A DNA stretch of 64,000 nucleotides from Anthoceros angustus (Eukaryota; Streptophyta; Anthocerotopsida; Anthocerotales; Anthocerotaceae), in the NCBI GenBank assembly GCA_010909165.1, contig MU008172.1:930001-994000 (forward strand), given 5' to 3'. Below are positions 57,247 through 64,000 of the stretch, piece after piece. The translations under genes and the position numbers were made by a program. The notes below the pieces were generated by a model. The model was not told the origin of the DNA, made no database searches, and saw only the letters and a program-made list of their open reading frames with translations. The first letter of the stretch is position 1. Each line of letters begins with the position of its first letter.

Positions 57247-58959
57247 TTATGTCAAATAGCCCTCTTGATATTCGACATCAGCACAAACAAGAATGTAACC
57301 AGCTTCATACTTCAAATCTGCGTTCTTGATCTCCACAGCAGGCACAACTGGCAACGGAAATCCCTTTTTCAGAGCCACGTTTATCAAGGGTAGGATCACT
57401 TTGTTGAGAACAGTTTGCACTGCGACCTCCACAAGCTTAACAGGGAACGTGCCCACGTCACTCCAATCCAGTGCCATGGTGAAGTCACCTAGTGATGCTT
57501 GAGCGGTGATGTTGTTGTCCACAATACTGACCACCGCATCCATAGATATATCCAGGCTCACAGAAGCTACTGCAATGACCTCATCAGACTCATCAGAGCC
57601 TAGGACTTCAATGAGCATGTCTGTCGCAGCAGCAACACTCACTCCTGCTGGAGAGAGGCCAATCTGGGGAGGAGCCGACACTACAAAATCTAATTGCATA
57701 TCCTGGTTTGGATACTTCTTGTAAAGCTGTGGAGCTATATACTTCCAGCTTGCAGTGTTCAGGATGGCTTGCCCAGCTATATCGTCTACAATCCAACGCA
57801 GAGCCCCGGATTCATAGAACACCCTTGATGCTGAGTTGAGCTCAGTGTCACTGAGCGCGATAGAAATCATTTTAAACTTGTCATCAGTGCAAAACACACC
57901 AGTAGGAAGCTGAGTCTTGGGCAGGTTGGCTCCTCCGCTCTGCTGGCCTTGCAGACTCACAAATTCACCTTTCGCCCCAACACTCAAATAAGTTGGACTC
58001 AGGAGAGGATCCTGCACGATGGTGAGATCAATTCCAACATCTTCATCTATGGGTGCAATGCGCGGAAGGTTGAGCAGCAAGTTGTCAAGCTCGTCTGCTG
58101 CCTGGATAATTTTTTCAGTTAACGCAATCTGTATAGAAGACCGTATTTGATAGTCAAACAAGTACACAAACCACTGGTATAACCAAGAGGCGCCACCATG
58201 CAGACTTATGTCCAGATTTTCTATGTATATGCCACACTCCATAACTGCAAGCCTGAGCGTCCCGTTATTCTCATGCAAACCGAAGGTTGCCGCAGCTTGC
58301 ATTCCACTGACATGGATGTCAGCAATACCACTGTCACTGATTGGCCACGGGATATATGCTGCTGTATACTTGTATGACCAATGCAACGACATACTCGCTT
58401 GCAATCCACCAGCAAAGATGGTAATCCCCTTCTCACCCATGAGATCAAGGTCCGAATATGTAACACTTGCAGCTGAAAGAAGTACTTTCTCGAGCTTAAA
58501 ATCAACAGTCCCAATAGGGATCTCCACTTTAGTAGCTATGTTGGGCAAAGTCAAGGGGGTTATCTCCTGCAGTACCTGCTGCACCAGAACATCCTTCACA
58601 TACAACAGCCCTTCTTCCGAGAGTGTGACCATCACCCCAGCCGTATCACCCGAGGCTGATATCGAAGAAGGAGGAGCCCTACGATGACCTTCCATCTCCA
58701 AGAGAGAGCCAGCAGAAGATTTCTCACCAGCATAGTCACCCTTCCTACGTTGCACACGTTCCCAACCAGGATAACGGCCAGGGATATCAGAGATAACAGC
58801 TAATTCCTCTTGCCTAGGTGCCTGATTATACTGTCCATCTATGTACGGCTGCTTATCGAGCAAATGCCTTGGGCCATCAGCACACAGTACAGAAGGCGGA
58901 AGAAGTAACAGGGCAGTAAAAAACCTGAGGATCCAAGCCCACCGCCCCATGTTTGGCAT
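57247..58959 (-). CDS. BPI/LBP family secreted lipid-binding protein (plant LBR-like)
   Basis: Intronless, 570 residues from the ATG at 58959 (MPNMGRWAWILRFFTALLLL), which supplies a clear signal peptide ending near VLCADG. The rest matches the tandem BPI domains of plant lipopolysaccharide-binding proteins (At1g04970/LBR type). The N-terminal barrel has LTLPNIATKVEIPIGTVDFK, then NGGASWLYQW-like HGGASWLYQWFVYLFDYQIR. The C-terminal barrel has a bactericidal-permeability fold pattern with DMQLDFVVSAPPQIGLSPAG. The plant members are reported to bind LPS and act in immune signalling. The frame extends upstream of 58959 only through a non-ATG codon. Most of the gene is duplicated next door. Confidence 0.88.
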   Translation of the reverse strand: MPNMGRWAWILRFFTALLLLPPSVLCADGPRHLLDKQPYIDGQYNQAPRQEELAVISDIPGRYPGWERVQRRKGDYAGEKSSAGSLLEMEGHRRAPPSSISASGDTAGVMVTLSEEGLLYVKDVLVQQVLQEITPLTLPNIATKVEIPIGTVDFKLEKVLLSAASVTYSDLDLMGEKGITIFAGGLQASMSLHWSYKYTAAYIPWPISDSGIADIHVSGMQAAATFGLHENNGTLRLAVMECGIYIENLDISLHGGASWLYQWFVYLFDYQIRSSIQIALTEKIIQAADELDNLLLNLPRIAPIDEDVGIDLTIVQDPLLSPTYLSVGAKGEFVSLQGQQSGGANLPKTQLPTGVFCTDDKFKMISIALSDTELNSASRVFYESGALRWIVDDIAGQAILNTASWKYIAPQLYKKYPNQDMQLDFVVSAPPQIGLSPAGVSVAAATDMLIEVLGSDESDEVIAVASVSLDISMDAVVSIVDNNITAQASLGDFTMALDWSDVGTFPVKLVEVAVQTVLNKVILPLINVALKKGFPLPVVPAVEIKNADLKYEAGYILVCADVEYQEGYLT

Positions 58960-60957
58960 ACCATGAAAAGTAAGCAAGCGTCCCAGTTCCCAGACCAAGC
59001 TCAAGGCACCATACAGGACCGCAGCACCGTCCTACTCCAGGCAACTTGAAGTGGCAAGGAATTCAACCTTGTAGACCGATCACCTGCTGAGCCAGATACC
59101 ACCGCCTACCATTTTCAAAGAGCAATAGACCCCATAGCGAGCCTTGGCCTTGGTGATACCAGCCTAACAAGCAATCCGGAGCCTGGACACAGAAGTTACC
59201 GGGTGGAGACGCAGATCCCTTGATCGAATAAGGACAGGAATCCAATCTCCGCCCCGAGTGCAGTTCCAGCTCCCGGCTCTCCACCTGAAATCCGGACGAT
59301 GATGCTCAACAACTGCTGGAGAGAGGCCAATCTGGGAGGAGCCGACACTACAAAATCTAATTGCATATCCTGGTTTGGATACTTCTTGTAAAGCTGTGGA
59401 GCTATATACTTCCAGCTTGCAGTGTTCAGGATGGCTTGCCCAGCTATATCGTCTACAATCCAACGCAGAGCCCCGGATTCATAGAACACCCTTGATGTTG
59501 AGTTGAGCTCAGTGTCACTGATAGAAATCATTTTAAACTTGTCATCAGTGCAAAACACACCAGTAGGAAGCTGAGTCTTGGGCAGGTTGGCTCCTCCGCT
59601 CTGCTGGCCTTGCAGACTCACAAATTCACCTTTCGCCCCAACACTCAAATAAGTTGGACTCAGGAGAGGATCCTGCACGATGGTGAGATCAATTCCAACA
59701 TCTTCATCTATGGGTGCAATGGAAGGTTGAGCAGCGTTGTCAAGCTCGTCTGCTGCCTGGATAATTTTTCAGTTAACGCAATCTGTATAGAAGACCGTAT
59801 TTGATAGTCAAACAAGTACACAAACCACTGGTATAACCAAGAGGCGCCACCATGCAGACTTATGTCCAGATTTTCTATGTATATGCTACACTCCATAACT
59901 GCAAGCCTGAGCGTCCCGTTATTCTCATGCAAACCGAAGGTTGCCGCAGCTTGCATTCCACTGACATGGATGTCAGCAATACCACTGTCACTGATTGGCC
60001 ACGGATATATATGCTGTATACTTGTATGACCAATGCAACGACATACTCGCTTGCAATCCACCAGCAAAGATGGTAATCCCCTTCTCACCCATGAGATCAA
60101 GGTCCGAATATGTAACACTTGCAGCTGAAAGAAGTACTTTCTCGAGCTTAAAATCAACAGTCCCAATAGGGATCTCCACTTTAGTAGCTATGTTGGGCAA
60201 AGTCAAGGGGTTATCTCCTGCAGTACCTGCTGCACCAGAACATCCTTCACATACAACAGCCCTTCTTCCGAGAGTGACCATCACCCCAGCCGTATCACCT
60301 GAGGCTGATATCGAAGAAGGAGGAGCCCTACGATGACCTTCCATCTCCAAGAGAGAGCCAGCAGAAGATTTCTCACCAGCATAGTCACCCTTCCTACGTT
60401 GCACACGTTCCCAACCAGGATAACGGCCAGGGATATCAGAGATAACAGCTAATTCCTCTTGCCTAGGTGCCTGATTATACTGTCCATCTATGTACGGCTG
60501 CTTATCGAGCAATGGCCATCAGCACACAGTACAGAAGAAGGCGGAAGAAGTAACAGGGCAGTAAAAAACCTGAGGATCCAAGCCCACCGCCCCATGTTTG
60601 GCATACCATGAAAAGTAAGCAAGCGTCCCAGTTCCCAGACCAAGCTCAAGGCACCATACAGGACCGCAGCACCGTCCTACTCCAGGCAACTTGAAGTGGC
60701 AAGGAATTCAACCTTGTAGACCGATCACCTGCTGAGCCAGATACCACCGCCTACCATTTTCAAAGAGCAATAGACCCCATAGCGAGCCTTGGCCTTGGTG
60801 ATACCAGCCTAACAAGCAATCCGGAGCCTGGACACAGAAGTTACCGGGTGGAGACGCAGATCCCTTGATCGAATAAGGACAGGAATCCAATCTCCGCCCC
60901 GAGTGCAGTTCCAGCTCCCGGCTCTCCACCTGAAATCCGGACGATGATGCTCAACAA
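57650..60957. repeat. 1.65-kb tandem duplication of the BPI/LBP 5' region
   Basis: 57650-59317 and 59318-60957 are direct copies. The join lies in CTGCTGGAGAGAGGCCAATC. The 5' flank (59040-59317 versus 60680-60957) is identical apart from the join. Confidence 0.92.
59318..60600 (-). pseudogene. BPI/LBP gene, truncated and frameshifted second copy
   Basis: Repeat of 57650-58960 that lacks the C-terminal barrel end. The frame is broken several times by small deletions relative to the intact copy: the bases GCGC lost near 59518, a T lost in the T run near 59767, GCGC lost near 59720, TGT lost near 60273, and about seven bases lost near 60512. These sit in homopolymers or short repeats. Either a recent partial tandem copy or an assembly duplication. 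Confidence 0.8.
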
Positions 60958-61394
60958 CCAAGCTGGAGTGTGGCAAAACCACTCTAGGGACTGCTTCCAC
61001 ACCTACGTCTCCTCCACCGGTACGTCAAATCCCTGTCCGACTACAGTGCGACTATAATATGTATTTATACCACCAGCTGCGGCTCCAAAACCCTGCCCCG
61101 GAGCTAACAGGAATCGGAATCAGCTTTGGGCCTGGGGCTGGTTTCACGTCGCTCGGAAATCGACAGAGCCAACTCCTTTCCTTTGCTCATCCGCACTCCA
61201 ATCCACGCCACCACATCACTGTACGGCGGCGTGAAGGGGAAATCAGGCGGGATAAGAGTGTGTCATTCGTGGAAGATCAACTGTGTGAAGTAATTTCGAA
61301 AGAAAGTGGCCTTTTATTTCCACCAAAGTGGAGACGAGTCGAGTCGAGTCTAGCGCAGACGGGCGGGCAGCTCGGGCTGCAAGCAGCGGATGTG
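60958..61394. promoter_or_regulatory. Divergent region between BPI/LBP and the EGY-like gene
   Basis: Upstream region of both genes. The plus-strand frame of the EGY-like protein is open through it from 61059, so an earlier in-frame start cannot be excluded. Confidence 0.35.
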
Positions 61395-63602
61395 ATGGCG
61401 CATCCGCTGCTGTGCGTTGGCGCAGCCGAGCACCCTGCAGCTGTATGCCAGTCGGCCGCGGGCTATGGCTCTTGCGCTTTGTCCAGGGCTGGCCCAGGCA
61501 GGGTTTGCGGACTGCAGCAGCTGCCAGCGCAATCCGGTGGCTGCAAGCCGCGCCATCTCTGCTACGTCCATGCTTCGCCCCGACACGCGGCTTCCCGGAA
61601 GCCGCGGAGATGGCTGAAGGCAGCCGCAGGGGATGGCGGGGAGGATGCGGCGCGGGATGGGGCGGACCCTAGTGATGGCCCCGAGGGGGAGGTCGGGGTG
61701 CACATCGAGATAGCGCCCTCGGTGTTGAAGCAATTCGGGGGCGACGGTGGGGACGGGCCCAGCTTCAGCACCAGTCTCATCGACAGGAATCAGAAGAAGC
61801 GGAAGGTCCAGAAGGAAGCAGCCACTGCCACTGCTGGTGATGTTGTCGCGCAGGGGAGCAAGTTGGATTCGCATCTCGCTGCGCTAGACAGGCTGTTGGG
61901 GCCGAGAGTGGACAAGTACGCTTCTCCCGCGCCTTCCCCGTTCCCGCCTGCTTCGCCTCCGGAGCCCAGGGTTGTGCAGAGGCAGGATGAAGCGGAGGCG
62001 GAGGAGGGTGAGGAGGAGAAGGAGGAGAAGGAGCAGAGGATAGACGACCGGATAAGGTATGGCACAGCCTTGCTGAACCAGCCGGCCATTGAGTACCAGC
62101 TGGAGCTGGATATCGACACCTCGGAGTGGTGGTATCCGCGGGCCGTGCTGCTGTGGACCACCTTCAGGGCTTCCCTGATCAGGATGAAGGACGTGGATGA
62201 TGAAAGCTACGAGGAGAACATGGACAGGGAGGCGGCCTTCCTCATGAATGCTGTTTGGGGCGAGTATGATCCCAAGGAAGTTCTGGACACCAATTTCCGT
62301 CAGGTACAGTCTTCCTCTGATATGGTATCTCGCGTGTTTGTGGGGGCTGATGGGAAGGGAATCAATGAGCAAAGTGATTCAGGCAAAGAGTGGCTTTTTC
62401 TGGCCGACATGTACAACGCACCGGGTAAGAGGCCTAGTCTTGTCTCGACGTGGGGCGAGAGAGAGTGGCTTGCGAAGAATGTGTTCGAGGGATCGTCGTT
62501 CAACTTGATAGGGGACGGCCTCAAATGTCAGCATGGATTGCTGTTTTTCGGAACCATTTCCGGGGTTTCAGCCGCCCAAGCGAGGCAGGAACTGCAGGAA
62601 CGCATGGACAAGAATTATTTCTTCAAATTCTTGCCCGTCCTGCTCAGGGAAGTCGGAGATGAGGAGGAAGTTCAATGCCTGGTATGCTCTCCGCAAAATC
62701 TGCTGTCTCTGCGAATTCCCGAGGAATACCAGGCTCTCATCCTGTTCGGGCTCTCCTTGGGAGTTGCATTTGGTGCTTCCCAAGTGGTGTCGGCAGATCC
62801 TTCGCCAAACGGTTTGTCACTGTGGGAGCGGTGTATCGTACCTATGGGGCTTCTGTCCGTCATGAGTTTAAGCCATGTCGTAAAAAAAGCTGTTGCTTCT
62901 GCTCACGGCGTGTCGCACCAGGTAATGCTGCCTTTGTACTTGCCGGCTCCTCACCTTGGAGCTCTGGCCGCTTCTACTTCCTACTTGGGGTGCCTCCCCA
63001 ACCGGAAATGTGTACTTGATCTGTCGGTTTACAGCAGTCTGGCATCTCTCACGCTGTCGAGCCTCTTCATCCTGGCCAGTTCAACGTCTTCTCTTTCTCC
63101 CCAGGCGCAGGGCATTTCCAAGGCGGTGGCAGACATGACAGGGTTTGTGGCCGTTCCCTCGGATATTATAGCGCATTCAGGTCCTCTTACATGGCTGTTG
63201 AATCACCTGGCCGTTGCCACTTCCTCCACAGATGCCGGTGGGGTTAATGTGTTGAGCCCCTGGGCGCTTGCTGGTGTTTTGGGACTTCACATCACTGCCA
63301 TGACTCTGCTGCCTATAGGGATTCTGGACGGGGGCCGAATTATCACTGCTCTCTTGGGGCGTGGATGGCGCTTTCTGAAATTCCTGGTGTATGTGGCAGT
63401 GGCCGCCTCCATTGGTGCGTCGGGTTCCTTCTCGTCCGCAGCTACGTGGTCACTTTTCATCTTACAGATATCGGGAGATGACTGGTATCAACTGGACGAG
63501 GTCACTGAGCCGAATCTGTTCACAAAGCTTGTAGCCTGCATTCTGCTTCTGGCAGGAGCAGCTTGTTTCCTTGTGCCTATCACGGCATTGCCATCCGTCT
63601 AA
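61395..63602 (+). CDS. EGY3-like plastid S2P-family pseudo-protease
   Basis: Intronless, 735 residues from ATGGCG at 61395. Homologous to EGY (ethylene-dependent gravitropism-deficient and yellow-green) site-2-protease-like proteins of the thylakoid. The N-terminal part is Ala/Arg-rich (transit-peptide-like), followed by an acidic region (QDEAEAEEGEEEKEEKEQRI). The conserved soluble block includes AFLMNAVWGEYDPKEVLDTN and GERE..FEGSSFNLIGD. The membrane part begins near IPEEYQALILFGLSLG. Where active S2P enzymes have HEXXH, this reads SHVVKKAV, and the NPDG motif is LPIGILDGGRI. Zinc ligands are thus lost, as in Arabidopsis EGY3, a stress-related non-proteolytic member. Frames 61328 and 61417 overlap the N-terminus and could hint at an indel there, so the exact transit peptide is uncertain. 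Confidence 0.85.
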   Translation: MAHPLLCVGAAEHPAAVCQSAAGYGSCALSRAGPGRVCGLQQLPAQSGGCKPRHLCYVHASPRHAASRKPRRWLKAAAGDGGEDAARDGADPSDGPEGEVGVHIEIAPSVLKQFGGDGGDGPSFSTSLIDRNQKKRKVQKEAATATAGDVVAQGSKLDSHLAALDRLLGPRVDKYASPAPSPFPPASPPEPRVVQRQDEAEAEEGEEEKEEKEQRIDDRIRYGTALLNQPAIEYQLELDIDTSEWWYPRAVLLWTTFRASLIRMKDVDDESYEENMDREAAFLMNAVWGEYDPKEVLDTNFRQVQSSSDMVSRVFVGADGKGINEQSDSGKEWLFLADMYNAPGKRPSLVSTWGEREWLAKNVFEGSSFNLIGDGLKCQHGLLFFGTISGVSAAQARQELQERMDKNYFFKFLPVLLREVGDEEEVQCLVCSPQNLLSLRIPEEYQALILFGLSLGVAFGASQVVSADPSPNGLSLWERCIVPMGLLSVMSLSHVVKKAVASAHGVSHQVMLPLYLPAPHLGALAASTSYLGCLPNRKCVLDLSVYSSLASLTLSSLFILASSTSSLSPQAQGISKAVADMTGFVAVPSDIIAHSGPLTWLLNHLAVATSSTDAGGVNVLSPWALAGVLGLHITAMTLLPIGILDGGRIITALLGRGWRFLKFLVYVAVAASIGASGSFSSAATWSLFILQISGDDWYQLDEVTEPNLFTKLVACILLLAGAACFLVPITALPSV

Positions 63603-64000
63603 TATGGTCGTCCGGACCGCCATGCCCCAGGCGACAAATCCTAGGCTGGGCATGGGCGTCCGCTTCCGTCGGGCCTGACCATGGAGCGCACGCAGTCCTG
63701 TCACAACTCGTCACCTGTGAGTGCATTATACACGCGGAATGCGGCCTTGTATGGTGCTCAATTTCTGAGGTGGCCTGGATGCCATGCTCTCCCGGCAACC
63801 AGATAGATGCCAAGCTGCGATGATCATGAACCCTAACCCTGAATGGAGGTTAAGCACTGACGAAAAAAGCAAGGATGGATGCCATTTCCTGAGCTGGCAT
63901 CTTGTCTTTGGTCACGGTTTTCTGCAATATTTGACACCTCAGAAGCCGTCGAGATGTACCTGCTCTGTTTGTACAAAGGCCCGCTGCTCTGTTAAATATG
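63603..64000. other. 3' flank of the EGY-like gene
   Basis: 3' untranslated and intergenic sequence; nothing else recognised. Confidence 0.5.

Noticed and set aside
63829-63845. CCCTAACCCTGAA, telomere-like
   Set aside because: Fewer than two units; chance or a gene flank, not a telomere or interstitial array.

Overview
The window looks like nuclear DNA of a seed-free land plant with compact genes. The signs are plant gene families throughout (malectin/LRR and LRR receptor kinases, an ABCB transporter, an ELF5/WBP11 homologue, GDP-L-fucose synthase, an EGY-type plastid protein), short GT-AG introns of about 65-230 bp, and a very repetitive PLS-type PPR protein of the kind common in lycophytes, hornworts and ferns. 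The exact lineage cannot be decided from the sequence alone.

Layout. 1-4745: a malectin/LRR receptor kinase, with its middle part present twice. 5117-10095: a full ABCB transporter in nine exons. 10.1-37 kb: a nest of mobile elements. A Ty3-like LTR/PBS/gag start (about 11.0-11.75 kb) abuts a 13.9 kb element (11,739-25,628) with 29-bp perfect terminal inverted repeats. That element carries two decayed head-to-head genes: a large minus-strand protein ending in a beta-class DNA N4/N6 methyltransferase domain, and a plus-strand DUF7869-like (DDE transposase-like) protein. To its right are rearranged Ty3/gypsy pieces (gag-like coiled coil, RT, integrase, RNase H), and an 8.1 kb CACTA element (28,453-36,570) sits between the RNase H and integrase pieces of a minus-strand gypsy copy. 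38.0-64 kb is gene-dense again: an SMP/C2 protein (NTMC2T5-like), a non-RD LRR receptor kinase, a 1290-residue PPR protein, a small RPA1-like OB-fold gene, the ELF5/WBP11 homologue, GDP-L-fucose synthase, a BPI/LBP-like secreted protein (partly duplicated) and an EGY3-like pseudo-protease.

Two points stand out. First, the TIR element pairs a DNA methyltransferase with a transposase-like protein, a plausible self-modifying plant transposon. Second, five loci contain near-identical adjacent copies that differ mostly by one-base homopolymer or short-repeat indels. That is the signature of unpolished long reads or uncollapsed haplotypes, so copy number and many frameshifts here may be assembly artefacts. 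All exon joins were made by eye from splice consensus and reading frame.
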